The notes: generated by a model not told the origin, from the letters alone. DNA of 12,933 nt from Autumnicola edwardsiae (GCF_031846505.1 NZ_JAVRHP010000091.1:1-12933), one strand, 5' to 3'. Positions 1-7,043 are shown, counted from the stretch's first letter. A program made the numbers and translations.

Positions 1-1
1 C

Positions 2-619
2 TTAGGCAGGTTTGACGGAAAGTGTGTGCACTATGACTTTGAAAAAATTCTGGTCTACCTTGATGCCAAAGGAAAATTGCTCTTCGGGAAGAATTTCAAA
101 ATTTATAAGAAAGACAAAAAAATCCTATTGAAGTTATGTTCTTATTTCATCAGGGACAAGGCTACCTGCGATAAATTTGAAATTGATATCGAAAAAGGGA
201 TACTACTTTCAGGTCCAGTAGGCTGCGGTAAAACTTCTTTGATGAAATTATTAAGGCACCTGGTGCCCGCACAACGCCCTTACGAAATGATCCCTTGCCG
301 AAATGTAACCTTTAGTTTTAATCATTTGGGATATAAAACTATAGAAGAATATGGAAGTTCCAGGTTTTTCTGTTTTGATGATATGGGCGTTGAACCGCCC
401 GGTAGATTTTACGGTAAAGACCTGAATGTTATGGGAGAAGTACTACTCTCCCGATATGACCTTTTCCTGGAAACCAATAGAAAAGTAAAAACACATGCTA
501 CCACTAATTTGAATGCTGAAGAATTGGAAGAACGTTACGGTAACCGTGTTCGCAGCCGGATGCGGGAATTGTTTAATTTAATTGCTTTTGAAAAAGTGGT
601 TAGAGATAAGAGAAAGTAG
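2..619 (+). CDS. DnaC/IstB-like AAA+ ATPase, 5' end outside the window
   Basis: The frame stays open to the left edge, and the residues before the GTG at 26 (LGRFDGKC) read smoothly into the rest, so that GTG is probably internal and the gene probably starts upstream. Numbering from the GTG, a Walker A motif GPVGCGKTS lies at about residues 63-71, and a Walker B-like FFCFDDMG at 114-121. A sensor-1-like TTN at 159-161 is followed by RYGNRVRSRMRE at 170-181, which matches the C-terminal pattern of DnaC/IstB helper ATPases (eryG-R--SR). Such proteins load replicative helicases or assist transposases. Which job this one does on the element cannot be read from the sequence. It is followed by a hairpin-rich gap and then by AT-rich cargo. 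The ATPase class is secure; the biological role is inferred. Confidence 0.8.
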   Translation, partial: LGRFDGKCVHYDFEKILVYLDAKGKLLFGKNFKIYKKDKKILLKLCSYFIRDKATCDKFEIDIEKGILLSGPVGCGKTSLMKLLRHLVPAQRPYEMIPCRNVTFSFNHLGYKTIEEYGSSRFFCFDDMGVEPPGRFYGKDLNVMGEVLLSRYDLFLETNRKVKTHATTNLNAEELEERYGNRVRSRMRELFNLIAFEKVVRDKRK

Positions 620-690
620 AAGCCTATTACTAGTAGTGTCACTGGTAATGATAACTACCTTATAAAATATTTCTTAAAGTAAATAGGCTT
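620..690. repeat. Nested inverted repeat after the ATPase gene
   Basis: AAGCCTATT at 620-628 is perfectly inverted as AATAGGCTT at 682-690, and the pairing extends to AC/GT with one bulged base. Inside it is a second hairpin: ATTACTAGT at 626-634 pairs with ACTGGTAAT at 641-649 (one G-T wobble, six-base loop). The inner and outer stems share bases and so would compete. It starts directly after the TAG stop of the ATPase gene. There is no long T-run, so a classical terminator is only one option. Other options are a cassette junction or an RNA switch between the flanking genes. Confidence 0.5.
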
Positions 691-701
691 GTTTAAACAT
701 C

Positions 702-717
702 CGAATTGTGACGTTAA
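702..717 (+). repeat. Left arm of an imperfect inverted repeat flanking the cargo
   Basis: CGAATTGTGACGTTAA is found again, inverted, at 5785-5802 as CGAATTGTCACGTGTTAA (minus-strand reading). The arms differ by one substitution and a two-base insertion. They enclose the three cargo genes and point outward like terminal repeats. No target-site duplication was found beside them and no transposase lies between them. Confidence 0.4.
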
Positions 718-721
718 ATTT

Positions 722-729
722 TATCTTTG
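722..729 (+). promoter_or_regulatory. Bacteroidetes-type -7 box for the cargo genes
   Basis: TATCTTTG matches the Bacteroidetes -7 consensus TAnnTTTG exactly. A TTG at 706-708 is the only nearby -33 candidate, and its 13-base gap is shorter than usual, so the -33 element is weak or absent. Transcription would begin a few bases downstream, around 733-737. That is past the TTG at 727, which is the longest possible start of the methyltransferase. Confidence 0.45.
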
Positions 730-3714
730 TGTAAAAATCTTAACCTTTTGCAACTATCTCAAACTTTTAAAGACGGATTGAATTCTCTTGGTTTTAACCA
801 AGAGAACAATCATTGTCTTTTCTTTACTGATGATTATAAGCAAACAGAAGATTTATCAGTAAAACTTCAACTTGAAAAAGCAATAAAGTTTGAGGCTTCG
901 GCAGTTTTTTTCCGAAATGAAATTAACAAGTTCAAAGCGCAAATTTATATTTACGACTTTACTCAATCAGATTCTGATGAGAGCCATTTGAGCAATATTC
1001 AAAAAATGGTATGGAGCAACGGTGCTGTTCCTATTGTCTGTATTTTTTACAAGACGGAAATAAAAATACTCGATTGCACACAACATATTCAAGATGATAA
1101 TAAGCCTGTTTATTTGGCGAGTTTAAATAATATAGCCAAGGCTCATCAACTTTATAACGCAAATTTTGCCGTTAAGATAAAAACAGGAACGTTCTGGGAA
1201 GAATCTAGTGTTAAAAATAAATTTAAATTCAATGCATCTTCCTACGATATCCTTATACGATGGATAAGAGAGATAGCTAAACAAATTGCATTCTCAAATT
1301 CCAATGCCGATGAGCGAATAATAAAAAAAATCATTATTCAGTCGATAATGATTAAATATTTAGAGGAAAGAAAAGACCCAGATGGTAATAGCTCTTTTAA
1401 CCAAAAATATTTCCAGAAATATGGCAGTTGCCAAGAATTTGTAGACGTTCTGTCTAATGGAAATTTTGTGGCTCTGTTAGATGATTTACAGCACGATTTA
1501 AATGGTAATCTTTTTGAATGGAACTCCGAAGAGAAGAATTTAATACCTACTTTAAATTTAAATGGTCTTGTTGAAGCTTTGAAAGCTTATAAAAGACCCG
1601 AAGAAAGCCACAATCAGATTCTTGAACTAATAAGATATTACGAATTCAGTTATATTCCCGTAGAATTGATAAGTCGTATCTACGAAGAGTTTTTGGCTGG
1701 GGGCGATGATACCTTGTTTAGCCAAAAAGAGAAAAAACAAAAAGATGGCATCTTTTACACACCATCCCATTTAGCGCAGTTATTAGTTGATGAAATTATG
1801 CCGTTACATCAGTATGGCAGTATTGACATCAAATCATTTACAATCTTGGATCCTGCTTGCGGATCGGGAATTTTCCTTGTATTGGCTTTTAAAAGATTGG
1901 TACAATGGTGGCGCTTACAGAACGACCTAAAACAACCAAATATTCAAACTTTAAAGACTATTTTAGAATGTCTTTATGGTGTTGATAAAGAGTATCAGGC
2001 AACCAAACTTGCAGCCTTTAGTCTTTGTCTCGCACTTTGCGACGAGCTTTCTCCTAAACAGATTATCAACGAATTAAAATTTAGTGACCTTACAGAAAAT
2101 CAAATTTTACATTCTGACTTTTTTATAGAGCACTTATTGGTTAAAGAAGATAAAGATTCTGAACAAAGAGCTGACTTCAAAAAAATAAGTAATAAGAAGT
2201 TTTCAAGAATTATTGGCAATCCACCTTTTGACCGTGGAGCCCTTAACTTATATAATAAAAAGTGGGAGAAGGAAAACATAGATGTTCCGCAAGGTCAAAT
2301 TGCGTTGAAGTTTTTATCCGAAGCTTTAGAATTTTTAGAGCCTGGCGGATTGCAATGCCTCATAATCAAATCATCCAGTCTTCTCTACAATACAAGTTCA
2401 ACGGAATTTAAGGATAGGTTGTTTTCAAATTATAATGTGCTTCAAGTCCTTGATTTCACCCCACTAGGGCGTAATAACAGTCTGTGGGATGGCGCAGATG
2501 TAGCTAGTGCCGCTATATTTCTACGTAATGAAAAACCAGATTTTAGTAAAAATATCCTGCATTTAATCTTTAGGAGAACTAAAGCGGTCAAAGAACGTAT
2601 AGTTTTTGAGGTGGATGAATACGATTTTCATTTCGTTAATAGAAATGATGCGGTAAATAATCACTTTATTTGGAAAATCAACTTATTAGGTGGTGGTAGG
2701 ATTGCAAGTTTGATAGCTAAATCACAAGTGCTAGATGATTTTGAAGACTATCTGAAATCTGAAGATTGTGTTTCGATGGAAGGCTATCAAAAAGGGTCTC
2801 ATGGGAAAATGCAACCGAGCTATATGTACGAACTCGAAACCTTGCCTACGTCAGCTATCACTGCAAGAGGGATTGATTACCGACAGTTAGAATCGATACC
2901 TAATAATACTATTTTTTCAAAAGTCCCTCAAAGACTATTTTTTGAATCACCTAATGTAATTCTATGGGAAAATATGGGTACAGAAAAATTACCAGTTTTT
3001 CTGAATACCCAAAAGTCTTTTTCGTTCAAGGACAAATTAATATCCGTAAAATCAGAAACTAATAATTTAAAGGTTTTGCGGAGTATTGCTAATAATTTTG
3101 AGAAAAACTCTGACTTTTATCGCTTTTTTATATTCTGTACAAGTAGTCAAGTATTAATTAATTTGAATTCCGCTATCCTAAAAAAAGATTATATGACCTT
3201 GCCATATGTTGAGGATAGGAAAGAGTTTTTCAGCCATATAGATCTCAATATCATAGATGACGTCAACACATATTATCAAGACTTTTTACGGCACGGAGAA
3301 CGTTCTGTGATTTTGGATAAACTTGAAGGAAATGAACTAAAAAATACAATTGAGTTATATGGTATTGAATATTGTAAACTACTAAACAACATACAAAATA
3401 ATCGAAAGCAAACTTTTAAAGTTTATGAAGTTTGCGAGCTTTATGATAGCAGTTATATATGTGTAGTTTTTAAATATAGTTCGGCATCATCTAAAAATGA
3501 AATAAACTGGAAAAAAGATGGTCTTCAAGAGATTGAATCATTATCCAATTTTCAGATTTCAAGTAGATTAAACTCCCAAAGGATTGTTCGGTATTATCAT
3601 TCCGACAATACGATAGTTATTGTTAAACCAAATCAAAAAAGGTACTGGCTTTCTCATAAAGCTTACAGGGATGCTGATAAGACCTTAATTGATTTAGTGA
3701 AAAATATAAATTAA
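727..3714 (+). CDS. N6-adenine DNA methyltransferase, Eco57I/N6_Mtase-like (restriction-modification)
   Basis: This protein of about 990 residues should methylate adenine using S-adenosylmethionine. Visible motifs are GIFYTP at 341-346 (region around motif X), DPACGSG at 375-381 (motif I, cofactor binding) and NPPF at 498-501 (catalytic motif IV). The order X-I-IV is that of the gamma class. Residues 55-115 (including AVFFRNE and VWSNGAVPIVCIFYKTEIKI) form a separate N-terminal domain, and residues from about 650 to the end probably hold the target-recognition region. No helicase is seen. The start is uncertain: an in-frame TAA at 715-717 limits it, TTG at 727 gives the longest form, TTG at 748 is the next choice, and the first ATG is only at 1006. 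The downstream nuclease-like gene begins two bases after the stop, suggesting translational coupling. The sequence is clearly more AT-rich than the tra genes, consistent with acquisition. Confidence 0.85.
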   Translation: MCKNLNLLQLSQTFKDGLNSLGFNQENNHCLFFTDDYKQTEDLSVKLQLEKAIKFEASAVFFRNEINKFKAQIYIYDFTQSDSDESHLSNIQKMVWSNGAVPIVCIFYKTEIKILDCTQHIQDDNKPVYLASLNNIAKAHQLYNANFAVKIKTGTFWEESSVKNKFKFNASSYDILIRWIREIAKQIAFSNSNADERIIKKIIIQSIMIKYLEERKDPDGNSSFNQKYFQKYGSCQEFVDVLSNGNFVALLDDLQHDLNGNLFEWNSEEKNLIPTLNLNGLVEALKAYKRPEESHNQILELIRYYEFSYIPVELISRIYEEFLAGGDDTLFSQKEKKQKDGIFYTPSHLAQLLVDEIMPLHQYGSIDIKSFTILDPACGSGIFLVLAFKRLVQWWRLQNDLKQPNIQTLKTILECLYGVDKEYQATKLAAFSLCLALCDELSPKQIINELKFSDLTENQILHSDFFIEHLLVKEDKDSEQRADFKKISNKKFSRIIGNPPFDRGALNLYNKKWEKENIDVPQGQIALKFLSEALEFLEPGGLQCLIIKSSSLLYNTSSTEFKDRLFSNYNVLQVLDFTPLGRNNSLWDGADVASAAIFLRNEKPDFSKNILHLIFRRTKAVKERIVFEVDEYDFHFVNRNDAVNNHFIWKINLLGGGRIASLIAKSQVLDDFEDYLKSEDCVSMEGYQKGSHGKMQPSYMYELETLPTSAITARGIDYRQLESIPNNTIFSKVPQRLFFESPNVILWENMGTEKLPVFLNTQKSFSFKDKLISVKSETNNLKVLRSIANNFEKNSDFYRFFIFCTSSQVLINLNSAILKKDYMTLPYVEDRKEFFSHIDLNIIDDVNTYYQDFLRHGERSVILDKLEGNELKNTIELYGIEYCKLLNNIQNNRKQTFKVYEVCELYDSSYICVVFKYSSASSKNEINWKKDGLQEIESLSNFQISSRLNSQRIVRYYHSDNTIVIVKPNQKRYWLSHKAYRDADKTLIDLVKNIN

Positions 3715-3716
3715 GA

Positions 3717-4388
3717 ATGGTGGTCGATGATTTTTCTGAAGACAGCATTGAGGCTTCTTTAAGTATAGACATTTCTGCAGAAGATATTCGTCGTAAGATT
3801 TTGGAAAGTATTTCGAATACCGCAAAACCCTTCATTCATTCCATACATACGCATAAAAATTCCGATTGGAATGAGGATAGTTTAACTCAAGTCTTCATAG
3901 CACAAAACACTGTTCAACTACAAAAGCTTTCCACATCGTTAATGGTTGCTACTCAATACAGGGATATTTATCATAAAACTAAAGGTATTCCCGATGTATT
4001 TTATTCAATGATTGAAGAAGGCAGAGACCATAAACCTTCTTTTGTAATGGAAGCTAAACGATTACCCACACCCATAAGTTCTCGTGAAAAAGAATATGTT
4101 GTAGGTAAAACAACAGCTGGAAATCCAAACGGTGGAATCGAACGATTCAAATTAGGAAAACACGGAGCTGGTCATTCTCATTGTGGAATGTTGGCATTTG
4201 TAGAGAAAGAAGAATATCAATATTGGTTAAAAAATATAAATTCTTGGATAGCGGAATTATACCCTATTTGGTCTGAAAGTGAGTTATTAAAACTACAAAA
4301 AAACTATGCGCATTACAGTCATTACAAGTCCAAAGTGGAAAGAGAGAAAGATGAAGTTAATCTCGATCATTTTTGGATAAAAATTTAA
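3717..4388 (+). CDS. Small PD-(D/E)xK-like nuclease, partner of the methyltransferase
   Basis: I do not recognise a named family, but the 223-residue protein has the layout of the PD-(D/E)xK nuclease fold. It has an acidic residue in a helix (NEDSLTQVF, E53), then IPD at 91-93, then a beta strand ending in E112-A-K114 (FVMEAKRL). D93, E112 and K114 would form the metal-binding catalytic set. After it, GIERFKLGKHG and CGMLAFVE (about 140-163) resemble the core following the active site in restriction-like proteins. The first 35 residues are acidic. It begins two bases after the methyltransferase stop, so the pair is probably co-translated and may form one enzyme, with this subunit cutting. The nuclease assignment rests on motif reading only; a non-catalytic specificity or accessory subunit is possible. 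Confidence 0.6.
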   Translation: MVVDDFSEDSIEASLSIDISAEDIRRKILESISNTAKPFIHSIHTHKNSDWNEDSLTQVFIAQNTVQLQKLSTSLMVATQYRDIYHKTKGIPDVFYSMIEEGRDHKPSFVMEAKRLPTPISSREKEYVVGKTTAGNPNGGIERFKLGKHGAGHSHCGMLAFVEKEEYQYWLKNINSWIAELYPIWSESELLKLQKNYAHYSHYKSKVEREKDEVNLDHFWIKI

Positions 4389-4443
4389 AATATATTCTTC
4401 CGAAACTTAATTATTTAACAACCTCAAGAAAGCTGAATGTTAT

Positions 4444-5613
4444 ATGGCTTGGACAAGACGTTTTAATAAACCTGGAGATCCTGAAGAAGGGTATTATTTC
4501 AATATTGGGTCTTTTGTCTGTCAAAACCATTTTTACGATGATTACATCAATAATCATATAGAGGAAAATGGAAAAAAAAGCCGCTGCTCTTATTGTGGGA
4601 AAGTGAGGGTTGTAATAGAGTTAGAATCAGTTCTTGAGATATTAGCAGATGGACTAAACTACATTTACGAAGATCCGGCTAATAGTCGATTTTTAGAGAA
4701 AGATTCAAAATATGGTTACGGCGGAAATGTAATGCCATTTAGTGAAGTGTGGTGGAATGATCCCTTTGATTTACGAATTGAGGACGACCAACTAATAGAA
4801 GATATTTATAATCAATTAGAAACTGACCAGTTATACTGTAAACGAGACGAATTTGGTTCTCACGAGGATTTTCTTCACGACCTATGGAATCACTTTAAAT
4901 TAGTTCTAAGACATAAAGCTCGCTTCGCTTTTCATTTTCCCAATACTTTCAAACAATGGAATTTATCTGACCCCGCGGACATACTTCATCAGGTTCAATA
5001 TGCCATTTTAAAGAACAATATGATAATTGAACTTCCTGAAAACTCAAAGTTTTATAGAACTAGACAACACCAAATAATAGATGAAGTATCTGAAGCTTCG
5101 CATATTGCCTCCTTGCCAAACTCTCTCAATAAAACATCAGGTAGGATGAATGCTGCGGGAATATCTTTGTTTTATTGTAGCCAAAACAAAGATCTAACTA
5201 TCAAAGAAGTAGTTCGTAAGAGTCGCACCTCAAGTCCTTACTATACAACTGTAATATTCAAAAACAATAAGAAATTACAACTTGTAGACCTTACGAAGCT
5301 TCCGGATATACCTTCAGTTTTGGATAGAGATAACAATCGATTTAGGGACATAATTTTTTTTATGAAAACTTTTATGAAAGAAATTAGCCTGCCTATAAAA
5401 AATAAAAATTCTGTTCTCGACTATTTGCCAACACAAGTAATTACAGAATATCTACGATATAATCCCGATTTAGATGTTCAGGGTATGGTCTATTGGTCAT
5501 CTAAAAGTACTCTCAAAAAGAATATTGTGCTTTTTTATGACCACGAAGAGTCCTTAAAAAAATTAAGTTTTGACGATTCCAGCTTAAAGACCTATCTAAT
5601 TCAAGATTTATAA
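4444..5613 (+). CDS. RES-domain protein (predicted NAD+-consuming effector) with zinc-knuckle-like N-terminus
   Basis: The C-terminal half carries RES-family landmarks: FYRTR at 203-207 (R205), GRMNAAGISLFYCS at 233-246, LTIKEV at 251-256 (E255), and LPTQVITEYLR at 328-338 followed by GMVYWSS at 347-353 (S352 or S353). These supply the Arg, Glu and Ser for which the family is named. Characterised RES toxins (ParT, MbcT) degrade NAD+ and stop growth. The N-terminal half has a possible zinc site, C26-x2-H29 and C48-x2-C51, then a charged, mostly helical region to about residue 190 that resembles the HEPN/RES N-terminal domains of longer RES proteins. It lies 55 bases after the nuclease-like gene with no promoter seen between, so it is probably in the same transcript. 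No Xre/MbcA-type (DUF2384) antitoxin gene is adjacent, so control must come from elsewhere, perhaps from the two preceding proteins. Confidence 0.8.
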   Translation: MAWTRRFNKPGDPEEGYYFNIGSFVCQNHFYDDYINNHIEENGKKSRCSYCGKVRVVIELESVLEILADGLNYIYEDPANSRFLEKDSKYGYGGNVMPFSEVWWNDPFDLRIEDDQLIEDIYNQLETDQLYCKRDEFGSHEDFLHDLWNHFKLVLRHKARFAFHFPNTFKQWNLSDPADILHQVQYAILKNNMIIELPENSKFYRTRQHQIIDEVSEASHIASLPNSLNKTSGRMNAAGISLFYCSQNKDLTIKEVVRKSRTSSPYYTTVIFKNNKKLQLVDLTKLPDIPSVLDRDNNRFRDIIFFMKTFMKEISLPIKNKNSVLDYLPTQVITEYLRYNPDLDVQGMVYWSSKSTLKKNIVLFYDHEESLKKLSFDDSSLKTYLIQDL

Positions 5614-5784
5614 GGAGTATTTATAAGCTTCAATTAAAATCTCTTTTAAACATTTAGTAATTTCCATCCCTAACTCACTCCTAGTTAATATAATTTTTAT
5701 TATCCAATCTAGTACTATAAGAGACAAAGCTCGAAAATTAACTGAATCCCAAAAGCGCAGTTAAACATTCATAAACAGTTTTAA
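5614..5784. other. AT-rich non-coding tail of the cargo
   Basis: No convincing gene lies here. A weak stem (TTAACTG at 5738-5744 with CAGTTAA at 5758-5764, 13-base loop) could help end transcription but lacks a T-run. A 19-codon minus-strand frame (5608-5667) exists but is not supported as a gene. Confidence 0.5.
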
Positions 5785-5802
5785 TTAACACGTGACAATT
5801 CG
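5785..5802 (-). repeat. Right arm of the imperfect inverted repeat flanking the cargo
   Basis: Read on the minus strand this is CGAATTGTCACGTGTTAA, the inverted partner of 702-717. It abuts the point (about 5806) where similarity of the minus-strand amidase pseudogene to its family can no longer be followed, which fits an insertion or rearrangement boundary here. Confidence 0.4.
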
Positions 5803-6190
5803 AACTTTCACACCCCTACTTTCAAACCCTAATTGCTTTTTGGTTCTGCAATTGATAGGCAAACCATACAGCTTCCTTTTGAATTTCCAGATTCGTTCTT
5901 GCCAACGTTTACCACTATCCTCTGAATTATCCGAATAGTTAAAATGCTTGGCCAAATTATAGCTCTTTCTTATAAGAAGAAAAGCTTGTGGTTATAACGG
6001 GTCAATAAAATATCCAATGGTGTTTCTGACTTTTTGTTGGGCCTTAAAATTTCCAATCCAATATTCAACATAATTTCTTCCTTCAATGTCATTTATTCCA
6101 ATGGTGCCTGAATTGAATCTTTTCCCCCGTGTCCAACTTCAATAACAATTCGTTTTCTGGTTGCCGGTTCTTGTCAAAATTGATGCACAT
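5803..6190 (-). pseudogene. Decayed N-acetylmuramoyl-L-alanine amidase (Amidase_3), C-terminus lost
   Basis: Minus-strand translation shows amidase blocks in family order but in three frames. RKRIVIEVGHGGKDS (6158-6114) is the hallmark zinc-site segment (family: VIDxGHGGKD). GTIGINDIEGRNYVE follows from 6108, matching the usual GAIGINGIxEKDVV. KHFNYSDNSEDSG (within 5955-5911) matches SLHxNHSDNPxARG, with the conserved His. NLEIQKEAVWFAYQLQ lies within 5893-5837, and LGFESRGVK at 5832-5806. Disruptions are a frameshift near 6109-6116, an in-frame TAA at 5994-5992, and two compensating shifts around 5893 and 5836. The family normally continues another 50 or more residues (FANFQVLRE and beyond); here it stops beside the repeat at 5785-5802. 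The original start is unclear; the upper limit given is an out-of-frame ATG at 6190. Intact versions cleave peptidoglycan. Confidence 0.72.
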
Positions 6191-6304
6191 ATTCTGGAAC
6201 AAAATCACAAAATTGATGTTTTTGTCCCCTCCTCCCCTTTCCACATTTCCAGTTATTAACAAGCCTCTTCCAAAAACTAATATTATTTAATGCTAAATGA
6301 AAGC
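6191..6304. other. Remnant or intergenic sequence between the amidase pseudogene and the tra operon
   Basis: The minus strand near 6190-6230 reads KNINFVILFQNM in one frame, hydrophobic enough to be a leftover of the amidase signal peptide, but it is not in frame with the GHGGKD block. Otherwise nothing recognisable is seen. Confidence 0.35.
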
Positions 6305-6360
6305 ATTGAAAATCAATCTAATACAAATAATATTTTATTCACAATTTATTGATTTTCAAT
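6305..6360. promoter_or_regulatory. Paired dyad operators upstream of the tra operon
   Basis: ATTGAAAATCAAT (6305-6317) and ATTGATTTTCAAT (6348-6360) are exact reverse complements. Each is also a dyad of the form ATTGA-N3-TCAAT. Their centres are 43 bases apart, about four helical turns, so proteins bound to both would sit on the same DNA face. They lie about 70 bases before the traE start. This is the expected place for control of transfer-gene transcription by a dimeric regulator; the regulator is not in the window. Confidence 0.5.
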
Positions 6361-6427
6361 TATTTAAGTCATTAAATTTCTAATTTTCTCATAATGAAAA
6401 CGAGTCAAAAATTTAAAATCCTTCGTT

Positions 6428-6715
6428 ATGAAAAAATCAATCTTTCTGGCAACATTCTTCTCGTTGCTATCCACGTCACTTTTTGCGCAAATCGGTGGGA
6501 TCGAAGATTCCGTAGCCGATATTTCCGATACTATAAGGAATATATTTCCAATCATTCTTGGAGTCATCTTTTTAGTCGGCTTTCTTTTTAATGCCGGTCA
6601 CTTCTTTGGGGAAAACTCCGATCTCAAAAAAGGAATAACCCGAGTGTTGGTCTTTGTTCTAATCGCAGGCGCTGTGGTGGGAATCTTCACCTATTTGATC
6701 ACCATTGTAGTCTAG
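6428..6715 (+). CDS. traE: TraE-like small membrane protein (DUF4134/VirB2-like)
   Basis: This 95-residue protein has a clear signal peptide (MKKSIFLATFFSLLSTSLFA, cleavage before QIGG) and two hydrophobic segments, at about 39-58 and 70-93, joined by a short charged loop (GENSDLKKG). That is the architecture of VirB2-type pilin-like subunits and of Bacteroidetes TraE. It is the first gene of the tra run and precedes the VirB3-like and VirB4-like genes, the usual order. Start: ATG 6428 puts the signal sequence at the N-terminus; the leader is A-rich without a Shine-Dalgarno. Sequence similarity to CTnDOT TraE is low by eye, so the name rests largely on order and topology. Confidence 0.7.
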   Translation: MKKSIFLATFFSLLSTSLFAQIGGIEDSVADISDTIRNIFPIILGVIFLVGFLFNAGHFFGENSDLKKGITRVLVFVLIAGAVVGIFTYLITIVV

Positions 6716-6758
6716 ATCGGAAGCTAAGCCAGATTTAAAAATACACAAAGGAACAATT

Positions 6759-7043
6759 ATGAAAAAGTATGAACCTTATAAGAACATTCGAAAAGGTGCG
6801 GTAATCTTTGGGCTTTCCCTTCCCCTATTCGCGCTAATGATGCTTTCGATAATCGCGTCCCTACTGGTGATCATTTTCTCCTTCAGTCTGGGTGTGATTA
6901 TTAGCGCCCTGCTCTTTAATGCATTCTTGTATATCGGGTTAAACCGTATCAGTAGGCTCCTGGAATTTCTACAGATGACCGGGGCATTTCCAAAAATGAT
7001 CAGTAATAAAAGAAACTCAGGTATCCATTATGAAAAAGATTAA
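6759..7043 (+). CDS. traF: TraF (DUF4133/VirB3-like) inner-membrane protein
   Basis: The protein has 94 residues: a basic N-terminus (MKKYEPYKNIRKG), two adjacent hydrophobic segments at about 14-37 and 40-60, and a cytoplasmic tail ending in FPKMISNKRNSGIHYEKD. This matches the short VirB3-like TraF proteins that sit just before the VirB4 ATPase and are thought to anchor it. The ATG at 6759 is preceded by AAAGGA (6747-6752), one of the few Shine-Dalgarno-like sequences in the window. The last 14 bases overlap the start of traG (TATGAAAAAGATTAA region), which implies translational coupling and a matched dose of the two proteins. Confidence 0.78.
   Translation: MKKYEPYKNIRKGAVIFGLSLPLFALMMLSIIASLLVIIFSFSLGVIISALLFNAFLYIGLNRISRLLEFLQMTGAFPKMISNKRNSGIHYEKD

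Noticed and set aside
4373..4561. Plus-strand 62-codon frame between the nuclease-like and RES genes
   Set aside because: It overlaps both genes in another frame, and the RES frame is clearly the coding one.
692..5653. TTTAAACAT present at 692-700 and 5645-5653 as a possible target-site duplication
   Set aside because: Nine AT-rich bases recur by chance at this search size, and the copies are not placed symmetrically outside the inverted repeats.
5608..5667. Minus-strand 19-codon frame (MEITKCLKEILIEAYKYSL) preceded by AGGAG
   Set aside because: It is very short, overlaps the end of the RES gene, has a distant ribosome-site spacing for this phylum and no recognisable similarity.
5805..5829. 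Near-tandem repeat CTTTCACACCC / CTTTCAAACCC
   Set aside because: Only two imperfect copies, lying within the amidase block LGFESRGVK, so coding sequence explains them.
6394..6591. Plus-strand 65-codon frame at the start of the tra operon
   Set aside because: It is out of frame with traE, whose signal peptide and membrane segments show the true frame.
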